Positions 1 through 7,357 are shown, counted from the first letter of the stretch. The stretch is DNA of 7,542 nucleotides from Bacteroidetes bacterium QH_10_64_19 (GCA_003023125.1 PXSY01000137.1:1-7542), one strand, 5' to 3'. Numbers and translations: made by a program. The notes: generated from the letters alone by a model not told the origin.

Positions 1-140
1 GCACCGACGACGAGAGCGACGCCGATATCGAGGTGTACGAGCTGATCTGCGAGGAGTACGAGCCGCTCGACTCCCCGGATCTCGTGGTCGACAACTCCGG
101 GACGCTGGCGGAGACGTTCACGCAGTTGGACGAGCTGTAG
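1..140 (+). CDS. C-terminal end of a probable P-loop (AAA/zeta-like) kinase, partial
   Basis: This is the last 45 codons of a gene that begins before the window; the reading frame starts at base 3 and ends with TAG at 138-140. The visible tail carries SDADIEVYELICEEYEPLDS followed by a DLVVDNSG strand. That pattern resembles the end of small P-loop kinases of the COG0645 / AAA_33 type, including the ATP-binding half of bifunctional aminoglycoside phosphotransferase-like proteins. In those proteins an S-D-A-x-x-x-V-Y helix is followed by an E-P-L turn and a final 'LVVDTS' strand. The nucleotide-binding motifs are outside the window, so activity and substrate cannot be judged. Of the 45 residues 16 are Asp or Glu and none is Lys or Arg, as expected for a salt-in halophile. 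The family call rests on recall of the tail motif only and is moderate. Confidence 0.55.
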   Translation, partial: TDDESDADIEVYELICEEYEPLDSPDLVVDNSGTLAETFTQLDEL

Positions 141-233
141 CCGGGCGCGGATCGGGACGAGGGACCGTTTCCGTCCCCCGACGTCGGGATCGACGGACGA
201 ATCTCGGGAACGGCGCAGGTCGATGCCCGGTCG
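141..233 (+). other. In-frame TamB-like coding remnant without a start codon
   Basis: The 31 codons between the kinase stop (138-140) and the ATG at 234 stay open in the TamB frame and contain no ATG, GTG or TTG. Their translation looks like a TamB repeat. RISGTAQ, ending 7 codons before the ATG, aligns without gaps to RLSGTVQ at TamB residues 88-94, exactly one 99-residue repeat away. DRDEGPF a little upstream resembles DVDIGPF at residues 174-180. No Shine-Dalgarno sequence precedes the ATG at 234. The simplest reading is that this is the interior of a longer tamB gene whose 5' part is missing, with a junction at or within about 20 bases of the kinase stop codon. Confidence 0.6.
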
Positions 234-3200
234 ATGGGGACCGAGACCGCCACCTACGAGGTCGAAGCGACGGTGACTGATTCGCGGATCGGCGCGCAGC
301 CGATTGAGTCTGGGCGATTCTCTCTCGTGCTCGATTCCGAGGAAGCCGTCGTCGACGGACGATTCCAGTTCCCTACGGGGCGGCTCGTGGCGGCCGGATC
401 CGCAGCCCTCGACGGGTCGGAGCAATTTGCCCTCGACCAGGGCCGCCTCGAGAACGTGAATCTCGCTGCCCTGGTGGGCGACACGACCGCGAGTCGCCTC
501 AGCGGCACGGTTCAGATGCAGGGGCAGGGCTTCACGCCCGCAACGTTGGAGGGTCGGACCACGATCCGCGTGTCGGACGCGTACTACGGCCCGCATCGGA
601 TGTCGTCCCTCGACACCGAGGCCCGTCTCGACGACGGGCGGCTCACCGCCGACGCATCGGCCCGGCTCAATGGCAGCGACTGGACCCTCTCGGTCACCGG
701 CCGGCCCTTCGCCGAGAGGCCATCGGTGGAGCTGACGCAGGGGCGCTTCCGCGACGTCGACATCGGCCCGTTCCTGCAAGACACGACCCAGTCCAGCGCC
801 CTCCACGGTACCATTCGGGGCCGCGTGCAGGGCACAACTCCGGACGCGCTTCGGCTCAGTGCTGACCTCACGCTGGAGTCCTCCCAGATAAATCGCCAGC
901 AAATCTCAGGCGCGTCCCTTAGCGCGACGATGCGGGCAGGCACACTGCAGTCCAACCTGGACCTGGAGACCCCTGAGGGCGCAATCCGGCTCGCGGTCGA
1001 GGCACAGCCCTTCGCAGAAACGCCCCGGTATCGCGTCGCGAACGGGACGTTTCGCAACGTCGACATCGGCGCTCTCGCCCAGGTGCCCGGCCTCACGACC
1101 GACCTGTCCGGCAGCGCCGCCCTCACGGTCCAGGGCGCCGATCTCTCCAACCTCTCGGTCGAGTCGGAACTGATGGTTCAGGCGTCCACTGTCAACCGGG
1201 CCGCCGTGCCGGACGGACGCCTGACGGTGACGCCGGATCAGGGGCGGCTGGAGGCCACGGGACAGTTTTCTGTGGCCGGAGGCTCGTTCCAACTCAACGG
1301 CCATGTCGACAGCCTCGCCGCTACGCCCACGTACGCCCTCCGCACAACGGCCCGCTCGGTCGATGTGGGGGCCCTGGCCGGCCTCGACTCCCTCGACGCC
1401 AATGTGCACGAGGCGCGGTGGACGGTGGAGGGCCGCGGCACGTCGCTGGACGGTCTTACGGCATCGACCCGGCTGTCGGTGGACTCCGTGCAGTTGGACC
1501 GGACCCGTATCCGCGCCCTCAACCTGGCGGCGGCGGTCGACGACGGGCGCCTACAGGTGCACACCCTCTCGGGTCGCTCCAATGTCGGCCAGATAGAGGG
1601 GGGCGGCCTGCTCGGCCTGACGCCGCAGGCTGGAGCGTCGAAGTTCGACCTCCAGGCGACGGTGACCAACGCCCAGCCTTTGCGTCGCCTGGTTGGGGCC
1701 TCCACCCTCGATCTCGAGAAGGGCGTGCTTGATGCGCACGTCTACGGCGCCGCCGGGGCGCAACGGTTCGACGGCACGGTGGAGCTCAATGGATTCATCT
1801 ACAACGACCTCCGACTGAGTGCCGTGTCGGGGTCCTTCAATGGAAAGCGCGGGGCTTCACAGCTGCTGGAACGTGTGGAAGTGGAGGCCGACGCCGGCTA
1901 TCTGTCCGTGCCGAGCCTCACGGCCAACCAGACTCAGCTCCAAGCGCTGTACGACGGCACCACCGTGAACCTCTCGACGAGCGTGGAACTGGATGAGACG
2001 CACACCACCAGCCTTGAGGCTTCGTTCCGCCCTCCCCTCGACTCCCTCACCCTGCATCTCCACGACATCACTGCGCGTATGGGGCCGGATCGGTGGACGC
2101 TCGCCGACGAAACGACCCTGACACTGGGCACGGCGTATCAGGTGGACAACCTTCGCCTCGAAAGCGATACGCAGTACGTCGAGGCCGGTGGCATCATCGA
2201 TCCCGACGGGTCGCAGGACTTTCGTGTCGATCTGAATAACGTTCGTCTCGACGGCATCGCGCCCTTGATCGGGCTCTCGGGGCTTGGTGGACGGGCCACC
2301 GGACAGTTGGACCTGACCGGCCCGGCCACGGCGCCCACGTTCGACGGATCGCTCGACCTTGATCTTCGTTCGGAGGAGGACAAGGTAGGGACCCTCCGCC
2401 TGGTCGTGGACTACGAGGACCTGGCGATGACCCTCGATGCCCGGCTCACGCATCGGGACGGCAGCGTCCTCACCGTCGCGGGCTCCGTGCCGGCCGATTT
2501 GCGGCTCCAGGCCCCATCCTCCGCCCCAGCCCCCGATCGTCCGGTTCGCCTGGACGCCTCGACCGATCGGTTTCCGATCAACTGGATCGATCCCTTCCTC
2601 GACCCAGCGACTCTGCGCTCTGTCACGGGGACCCTCACCGCCGACGCCGAGGTGCGGGGCACCTTTAACCAGCCCGTCCTCTCCGGAACGATTTCGGTCG
2701 CCGATCTAGGGGGCTCCATTCCAACGCTCAATACGAACTACCGGGACGGCTCGGCCCGCCTGGAGCTGGAGGGCAACACATTGCGGTTGGCCGACAGTCA
2801 GATTCGCTCGTCCAACGGAGGCTCGGCGCGGGTCACAGGGCCCATCAACTTTCCGCAACTCACCGTCGGGGAGTATGACCTCTCGATTGATGCCTCCAAT
2901 TTTCTCGCCATCGATACCCCGGCCTACCGGAAGGCCGTCATCGACGGCACGGCGACCCTTCGCGGCACCATCCAGCGTCCGGCCCTCAGCGGCAACGTGC
3001 GCATCCAAAGGGGCGACGTGCATTACGGGGAAGTGCTCGCCGAGACGGAGGGTGCCACGTCCACCGTCTCCCTTGACGCCCAGGACCAGCTTACGCTCGA
3101 GGAACGCTTTGGCGTCCGAATAAGCTCAGCGGACACGACGACCCTCAATACGTACGATGTGATGTCTTTGGACCTCGACGTCGAGATTACGAACAACACG

Positions 3201-3929
3201 TGGCTCCGGTCGAAGAGCTCGCCCACGATGGACCTCCAGTTTACCGGCAACCTGGACATCCAGAAGTCCCGAAAACAGGACCCGCGGGTTTTCGGCACCA
3301 TCGATGTGGTCGGCGAGCGGAGCACCCTCCGCCAGTTCGGCCAGGAGTTTCAGATTACGGAGGGCAGTCTCACGTTCAACGGCGATCCGGTGGCCCCCTA
3401 TCTCGACCTGACGGCCGTCTACGACCAGGAGGCCCGCGGCACCCAGAGTTCGGAAGTTCGCATCACGCTCTCGCTGTCGGGCCGCCCCGACGAGTTGTCC
3501 CCTACGCTCTCGTCGGAGCCCCCAATGACCACGCGGAACATTCTGTCCTACCTCGCGACGGGGCGTCCGGCCAATGCCCTCCTCAGCGGCGATTCGGAGG
3601 GGGGCAACCTGGCCACTCAGGTCGCGCTCGGGCAAGCCACCGACTTCGTTGAAAACCTGGCCGCCAGCAAGCTCGGGCTGGATGTCGTTCGGCTACAGGT
3701 GCGGCCGGAAGGATCCTCGTATCTGACGGTCGGCCGGTACCTGACCCCGCAGTTCTTCGCCTCCATCGAGCAGCCCGTGCTTACCTCGTCTGCTCAATCC
3801 TCCGCCCAGTCCACGGCCCTCGTTCCGGACGTAACGATTGAATATCAGTTCAGCGACTATCTACTGTTGCGCTCGCGCAGCAATCAGCAATCCCTGCAAC
3901 TCAACCTGCTCTTCGAGTACGCCTACTGA
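234..3929 (+). CDS. tamB: TamB/DUF490 domain translocation and assembly module protein, apparently missing its N-terminus
   Basis: A 1231-residue TamB-type protein. TamB and its AsmA-like relatives are anchored in the inner membrane, span the periplasm as a long beta-groove, and are linked to outer-membrane protein assembly and phospholipid transport. Residues about 69-480 hold four degenerate repeats of about 100 residues, each opening with a G-R-F-x-x-V-D-I-G-A-L motif near residues 70, 170, 271 and 372. The C-terminal DUF490 domain (about 870-1231) has family hallmarks: a GSLTFNGDPVAPYLDL stretch at 1044-1059, a ITLSLSGRPDELSP strand at 1077-1090, NILSYLATGRPAN at 1102-1114, a LTVGRYLTPQFFASIE strand at 1164-1179, and an end in LLFEYAY. 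ATG 234 is the only possible start in frame, but there is no signal anchor or hydrophobic helix, whereas family members begin with one. Repeat-like sequence also continues upstream of the ATG, so the gene is probably 5'-truncated and may not be functional as TamB. The permease follows directly. The family call is firm; intactness is doubtful. Confidence 0.88.
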   Translation: MGTETATYEVEATVTDSRIGAQPIESGRFSLVLDSEEAVVDGRFQFPTGRLVAAGSAALDGSEQFALDQGRLENVNLAALVGDTTASRLSGTVQMQGQGFTPATLEGRTTIRVSDAYYGPHRMSSLDTEARLDDGRLTADASARLNGSDWTLSVTGRPFAERPSVELTQGRFRDVDIGPFLQDTTQSSALHGTIRGRVQGTTPDALRLSADLTLESSQINRQQISGASLSATMRAGTLQSNLDLETPEGAIRLAVEAQPFAETPRYRVANGTFRNVDIGALAQVPGLTTDLSGSAALTVQGADLSNLSVESELMVQASTVNRAAVPDGRLTVTPDQGRLEATGQFSVAGGSFQLNGHVDSLAATPTYALRTTARSVDVGALAGLDSLDANVHEARWTVEGRGTSLDGLTASTRLSVDSVQLDRTRIRALNLAAAVDDGRLQVHTLSGRSNVGQIEGGGLLGLTPQAGASKFDLQATVTNAQPLRRLVGASTLDLEKGVLDAHVYGAAGAQRFDGTVELNGFIYNDLRLSAVSGSFNGKRGASQLLERVEVEADAGYLSVPSLTANQTQLQALYDGTTVNLSTSVELDETHTTSLEASFRPPLDSLTLHLHDITARMGPDRWTLADETTLTLGTAYQVDNLRLESDTQYVEAGGIIDPDGSQDFRVDLNNVRLDGIAPLIGLSGLGGRATGQLDLTGPATAPTFDGSLDLDLRSEEDKVGTLRLVVDYEDLAMTLDARLTHRDGSVLTVAGSVPADLRLQAPSSAPAPDRPVRLDASTDRFPINWIDPFLDPATLRSVTGTLTADAEVRGTFNQPVLSGTISVADLGGSIPTLNTNYRDGSARLELEGNTLRLADSQIRSSNGGSARVTGPINFPQLTVGEYDLSIDASNFLAIDTPAYRKAVIDGTATLRGTIQRPALSGNVRIQRGDVHYGEVLAETEGATSTVSLDAQDQLTLEERFGVRISSADTTTLNTYDVMSLDLDVEITNNTWLRSKSSPTMDLQFTGNLDIQKSRKQDPRVFGTIDVVGERSTLRQFGQEFQITEGSLTFNGDPVAPYLDLTAVYDQEARGTQSSEVRITLSLSGRPDELSPTLSSEPPMTTRNILSYLATGRPANALLSGDSEGGNLATQVALGQATDFVENLAASKLGLDVVRLQVRPEGSSYLTVGRYLTPQFFASIEQPVLTSSAQSSAQSTALVPDVTIEYQFSDYLLLRSRSNQQSLQLNLLFEYAY

Positions 3930-4021
3930 TGCATGCGATCTGTGAACCCACCGGCGTCCCGGCGGTTTGCAGAAGCGCAGCATCTTGCAGACGCAAGGCG
4001 TCCCGATTCGTCCTTGCCCCC

Positions 4022-5353
4022 ATGTCGTCCCGTCCCTCTCGTCCGCCGTCCTCCTCCGAGTCGCCCGACGCATCAGACCCCTCTGCGTCGACGTCGGGTC
4101 CCCCGAAATCCGACCCGTCGCCCTCGTCCCGGTCGGGCAGGCTGCGACAGTCCGCTTTCGAAACGGTACTCATCGGGGGAGGAATGGTGCTACTTCTGGT
4201 GATGCTGTACGAGATGCACACGCCCCCCCGCGAGGACGCCTTCCTGACTCCTCCCCTGGTTGGGCTGGCGGGTGTCGTACTGCTGTGGCCCCTGCGTCAT
4301 CATAAGGCCACCCGGGCGCTGCTATTTTCCGGGGGCGTGTTGCTGCTGCTCTGGACGCTGGACAAGGTCAGCCGCGTCCTGGTGCCCTTCGGCGCCGTCT
4401 ACCTGCTGGCCTATCTCTTGAATCCGCTCGTCAAGCGCCTCGAACGCCGCTACCAGGTTCCGCGCTGGCTTCCCTCTCTTCTCATGACGGGCCTAGTCGT
4501 CGGCCTCTTCGCTCTGTTCGTCCTCATCCTCGTGCCGAACATTGCCAATCAGGCGCAGGCCCTGTCCGACCGACTGGTCGGCACGGTTCAGAACCTCCGG
4601 GTCTGGCTGGAAACCTCGGCGATCCTGGACGCCCTCGAAGGGGCCGGTCTCGTCGAGAAGAAGCAGGTGATCGCGGAGGTCCAGACCCTGGTGAAGGAAC
4701 AGGCCGGACGGCTTCCCGGGGCCATTGAGAACGTGCTTTCCTCTCTCGGCTCCGTTCTGACCGTCGTGACCCTCCTGGCCTTCGTCCCCGTCATTCTGTT
4801 CTACACCCTCAAAGACTACCCGACGGTCCAGGCGGCGCTGGTAGACCTGTTTCCTACGGCCGGAGGGCGCCGAGACTATCTCGTGGAGGCCGGCAGCATC
4901 GTGGGCCGGTACTTCCGGGGGCAGCTCTTGATCAGCGTTATCGCAACGATCAACGTCTCGGTGCTTCTGTTCGTGTTCGATATTCCCTTCTGGCTACTCA
5001 TCGGATTTCTGGCCGGACTGCTCAACCTCATTCCGCAGATCGGGGCTCTCATTACCATGGTCGTCGGCGCCCTAGTGGCCCTCATCCTCGGAACCTGGAC
5101 CAAAGCCGTCATTGTGATCGCCGTCCTGCTCGGCGAGAGCCTGCTTGAGCAGAGCGTGCTAACCCCCAACATCATCGGCTACCAGGTGGGGCTCCATCCC
5201 CTCCTCGTGCTATTTTCGCTACTGGTGTTCGGAACCCTGCTCGGCCTCTTCGGCCTGCTCATCGCCGTGCCCGTTACTGCGATCATGGTCACCTGCTACC
5301 AGGCGTATCAGGAAGAGCTGACGCTTGACCTGAGCACATACGGCATGTCGTGA
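4022..5353 (+). CDS. AI-2E family transporter (PerM/TqsA-like permease)
   Basis: A 443-residue polytopic inner-membrane protein of the AI-2E exporter-like family. Members include TqsA (AI-2 export) and sodium-dependent antiporters, so the substrate is unknown. Numbering is from ATG 4022. The Ser/Pro-rich cytosolic tail (1-45) is followed by two hydrophobic segments (46-63, 76-91) ahead of the usual first pair (99-112, 114-135, ending YLLNPLVKRLERR). Next come a helix at 150-173, a large external loop, a helix at 244-263, and the conserved core: YFRGQLLISVIAT (about 297-309), WLLIGFLAGLLNLIPQIGAL (324-343), LTPNIIGYQVGLHPLLVLFS (380-399), GTLLGLFGLLIAVPVTAIMV (404-423). An in-frame ATG at 3929 overlaps the TamB stop (TGATG) and would add 31 residues, suggesting coupling. 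I prefer 4022 because the extra 31 codons use AGA twice, include three Cys codons and have visibly lower GC3. Neither start has a clear ribosome binding site. Family members usually have about 350-370 residues, so the N-terminus is extended even from 4022. Confidence 0.9.
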   Translation: MSSRPSRPPSSSESPDASDPSASTSGPPKSDPSPSSRSGRLRQSAFETVLIGGGMVLLLVMLYEMHTPPREDAFLTPPLVGLAGVVLLWPLRHHKATRALLFSGGVLLLLWTLDKVSRVLVPFGAVYLLAYLLNPLVKRLERRYQVPRWLPSLLMTGLVVGLFALFVLILVPNIANQAQALSDRLVGTVQNLRVWLETSAILDALEGAGLVEKKQVIAEVQTLVKEQAGRLPGAIENVLSSLGSVLTVVTLLAFVPVILFYTLKDYPTVQAALVDLFPTAGGRRDYLVEAGSIVGRYFRGQLLISVIATINVSVLLFVFDIPFWLLIGFLAGLLNLIPQIGALITMVVGALVALILGTWTKAVIVIAVLLGESLLEQSVLTPNIIGYQVGLHPLLVLFSLLVFGTLLGLFGLLIAVPVTAIMVTCYQAYQEELTLDLSTYGMS

Positions 5354-5494
5354 CCGGAGGCCCCGTGAACGCGTCGATCGGACACTGTCCCATGCGAGGC
5401 CGAACGTTCCGATCCCCCGGATGGCGTAACATCTTTGCGTGCCTGACAACTTACAGTTTCAGTCCGCGTTGAGGGGTCGTCTACAGATGATTGT
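5354..5494. other. Intergenic region between the permease and the small membrane protein gene
   Basis: This 141-base gap is non-coding in all frames as far as I can judge. It holds a short hairpin (GGAC-ACT-GTCC, about 5380-5390) and the 8-base palindrome GAACGTTC at 5402-5409; neither is followed by a T-run, so no factor-independent terminator can be called. CATCTTTG at 5430-5437 is one base away from the Bacteroidota -7 consensus TAnnTTTG, but no convincing TTG element sits upstream at the right distance. A promoter for the next gene is expected here but cannot be placed. Confidence 0.4.
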
Positions 5495-6154
5495 ATGTCG
5501 GCCTTAATCACTGGACGGCCGAACGGGCCGACGTGGTTTCTCCCTGCCGTACACCGCTGCGTTTTCGTGACGCGTACTTTCGAGTCTCCCTCGTCGTACC
5601 AGCCTCGGTACTCGCTGCTCGGCCGGGCCATCCGGGCCTGGATGGGCGACCGGCTGCAGGGGGAAGCTGTCTTCATCGTCGCCCTCACGGCCCTGACCCT
5701 GGCCCTGTTGATGAGTCACTATCTGGGCTGGGCCCTTTTGGGGCCGTACCTGTCCGCCCATCCCGGGTGGCAGACGGTCTTCTGGGGCGTACAGGTGGGG
5801 TCGGGCCTTCTGCTGGCGGTCGTCGGCCTCGTGGGCGTCTGCCCGTCGGTGCAGGTTACATGCTCGGCGGACAGGATCACGGTCCGACAGGGCGATCGGT
5901 CGTGCACCCTCTCCGCCGCGTCTATTGAGGACGCTGCCCTGATTTCGGCCACTCGCTACCACCGCCACTACCGCCGCTACGCCGCCACGCAGGTCTTTGC
6001 GAGTCACCTGCCGGACGAGGTCATTCGCCTCCGCACCGATGAGGGGCCCGTCATTGTGGCCCTCGCTGACCCGGCCGACCAGTCGGCGCTGCTCGACCGT
6101 CTCAATGAACTCCGTGCCCCCTCTCCTGAGGCGGTGGCCCATCCGCAAACCTGA
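5495..6154 (+). CDS. Unrecognised two-helix membrane protein with a possible PH-like cytosolic tail
   Basis: A 219-residue protein that I cannot name. Hydrophobic segments at about 57-78 and 94-115 are separated by a short loop containing PYLSAHPGW, which predicts a helical hairpin in the membrane. From about 118 onward the sequence reads like a small beta-rich domain: VQVTCSADRITVRQGDRS, a SIEDAALIS strand, the basic TRYHRHYRRYAAT stretch (153-165), then DEVIRLRTDEGPVIVAL and a final helix SALLDRLNELRA. Order and spacing (two helices, then 'tail with DRITVR...I.L' strands) resemble bacterial PH-like (bPH) membrane proteins, but this is structural analogy only. The start is uncertain: ATG 5495 is the first, while GTG 5567 gives a more ordinary N-terminus (VTRTFESPSSYQPRYSLLGR) and removes 24 residues, including a TTA codon. 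No Shine-Dalgarno sequence precedes either. It converges with the DUF58 gene on the other strand. Confidence 0.75.
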   Translation: MSALITGRPNGPTWFLPAVHRCVFVTRTFESPSSYQPRYSLLGRAIRAWMGDRLQGEAVFIVALTALTLALLMSHYLGWALLGPYLSAHPGWQTVFWGVQVGSGLLLAVVGLVGVCPSVQVTCSADRITVRQGDRSCTLSAASIEDAALISATRYHRHYRRYAATQVFASHLPDEVIRLRTDEGPVIVALADPADQSALLDRLNELRAPSPEAVAHPQT

Positions 6155-6314
6155 CGGACTCCAGAAGATGTCGATCTGACCGGGGTTCCGTTTCGGGCAT
6201 GCCCGATGCGCTCAACGTGGTAACGTGAAAACGTTGAACGTTCTCAGCTCACGGGCCTTCTTTCGACCGGTGGCGTCACTCGTCTACGAGTTGACGTGTG
6301 CGGGCCAAACGGCA
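6155..6314. other. Intergenic region between convergent genes, with several inverted repeats
   Basis: A 160-base gap where transcription from both sides should end. It contains three dyads: the perfect 14-base palindrome TCGGGCATGCCCGA at 6193-6206; TCAACGT (6212-6218) paired with ACGTTGA (6231-6237) across a 12-base loop; and a 9-bp stem with one bulge at 6274-6296. None is followed by a run of T on either strand, so they are not typical intrinsic terminators. No gene or promoter is apparent. Confidence 0.5.
6274..6296. terminator. Possible bidirectional hairpin terminator
   Basis: CGTCACTCG, then the loop TCTA, then CGAGTTGACG, which pairs over nine bases with one bulged T. It lies 18 bases beyond the DUF58 stop codon and 119 bases beyond the stop of the small membrane protein gene. 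The position suits a shared terminator, but there is no T-tract on either strand, so this is weak. Confidence 0.25.
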
Positions 6315-7247
6315 TCAGGAGAGGCGGGAGCGCTTGTTGAGATACTCCATCAGAGCCGTGTCATAGGGCTCATTCGTGTCGAGCTCGGCAAAGCCAATGT
6401 CGTGCTCCAGGCAGTTGCGCCGGAACGTCTCGGTGAAGTGCGCCACGGCCTCTGTGTAATGATCGCGAAGCTGGGCGGGCTGTAGCGAGACCTCCTCGCC
6501 CGTCTCCACGTCGCGAAACAGCATGGGGCGATCAGGAAATTGGAACCGGCGTTCGGTGTCGCCCTCCAGGACGTGGAAGACGATCACCTCGTGCCCGCGG
6601 TGGCGAAGGTGCCGTAGGGCCCGGAGCAGATCGTCGTGGGCCGCGATGTTTTCGAAGAGGTCCGTAATCACGACGATGAGGGACCGGCGTTTAACGCGCT
6701 GCGCCACTTCCTCGAGCGCGGAGGCGGCACTCGTGCGCTGCCCCTCGGCGTCCCGACGGTGCATCTGTTCGAGGGTGACCAGCAACTGCCGCAGGTAGCC
6801 CTGCTTGGCCTTCGGGGGCCGGAACGTGTGGACCGACTCGTCGAACCCGATGAGCCCCGTTGCGTCCCGCTGCTTGAGCATCAGGTTATGGAGGGCGGCG
6901 GCGAGGTAGGATCCATAGTCGAGCTTCGAAATGGGCCCTTCCCCCTCGTACCGCATCGACGCCGACGTGTCGAGCACGACGTACTGCCGAAGGTTGGTCT
7001 CCTCCTCGTACTGCTTGATGTAGAAGCGGTCCGTCTTCGCGTACACCTTCCAGTCGACGTGGCGCAGTTCATCGCCCAGGTTGTAGGGCCGGTGCTCGGC
7101 AAACTCGACGGAAAAGCCGCGGTACGGACTGCGATGCAGGCCGGTGATGAAGCCCTCCACGATGAGGCGCGCCCGCAGCTCCATCGTCTCGAGTTGCGAA
7201 ATCACGACGGGATCGAGATAGCGACGGGCAGCGTTGGACTCGGCCAT
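6315..7247 (-). CDS. DUF58 domain-containing protein with vWA-like fold
   Basis: A 310-residue soluble DUF58 protein of normal family length. DUF58 proteins combine a conserved N-terminal segment with a von Willebrand A domain and usually work with a MoxR-family AAA+ ATPase, as a chaperone-like or metal-dependent protein-binding module. Exact substrates are generally unknown. The signature region spans about 40-82: SPYRGFSVEFAEHRPYNLGD, then LRHVDWKVYAKTDRFYIKQY and EEE. The vWA metal site looks complete: D93-T-S95-A-S97 (VVLDTSASM), T172 in RTSAASALEE, and D196 in SLIVVITDLFEN. The start at 7247 (MAESNAARRYLDP) was chosen because the open frame to 7406 would add 53 Cys-, His- and Arg-rich residues that cross short tandem repeats. 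No Shine-Dalgarno sequence precedes the ATG. No MoxR gene is visible: the roughly 295 bases upstream look non-coding, and downstream lies a convergent unrelated gene. The family call is firm. Confidence 0.93.
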   Translation of the reverse strand: MAESNAARRYLDPVVISQLETMELRARLIVEGFITGLHRSPYRGFSVEFAEHRPYNLGDELRHVDWKVYAKTDRFYIKQYEEETNLRQYVVLDTSASMRYEGEGPISKLDYGSYLAAALHNLMLKQRDATGLIGFDESVHTFRPPKAKQGYLRQLLVTLEQMHRRDAEGQRTSAASALEEVAQRVKRRSLIVVITDLFENIAAHDDLLRALRHLRHRGHEVIVFHVLEGDTERRFQFPDRPMLFRDVETGEEVSLQPAQLRDHYTEAVAHFTETFRRNCLEHDIGFAELDTNEPYDTALMEYLNKRSRLS

Positions 7248-7250
7248 GAA

Positions 7251-7298
7251 TGGACGTAGGGACGTATGGAAGTGTGGACGGATGTAAGGACGAAAGTG
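7251..7298. repeat. Degenerate 8-bp tandem repeat in the DUF58 leader
   Basis: On the plus strand the units read TGGACGTA, GGGACGTA, TGGAAGTG, TGGACGGA, then a TGTA slip, AGGACGAA and AGTG. In the mRNA of the minus-strand gene this appears as repeated TACGTCC-like units ending three bases before the ATG. The repeat therefore fills the place where a ribosome binding site would normally be. Confidence 0.6.
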
Positions 7299-7357
7299 GC
7301 AGTGCCGTGCCGGACCCGATGCCGTGCGGGTACAAGAACGTGACTTTACGCTCAGTG

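Noticed and set aside
584..1705. Several long open frames on the minus strand and in other plus frames within tamB
   Set aside because: They overlap a continuous, well-supported tamB frame, are rich in Arg, Pro and Ser as expected for out-of-frame high-GC DNA, and show no recognisable domain.
5469..5497. TTGAGG ... TTGTAT as a sigma70-like promoter for the small membrane protein gene
   Set aside because: The -10 match is poor and it would overlap the ATG at 5495; it would only make sense with the GTG start at 5567, which is itself unproven.
6193..6206. The 14-base palindrome as an intrinsic terminator
   Set aside because: As a hairpin it has only a 5-bp stem with a CATG loop and no following T-run.
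6636..7259. A 207-codon plus-strand frame opposite the DUF58 gene
   Set aside because: It is the exact antisense of a clear DUF58 gene with a complete metal site and has no independent features.
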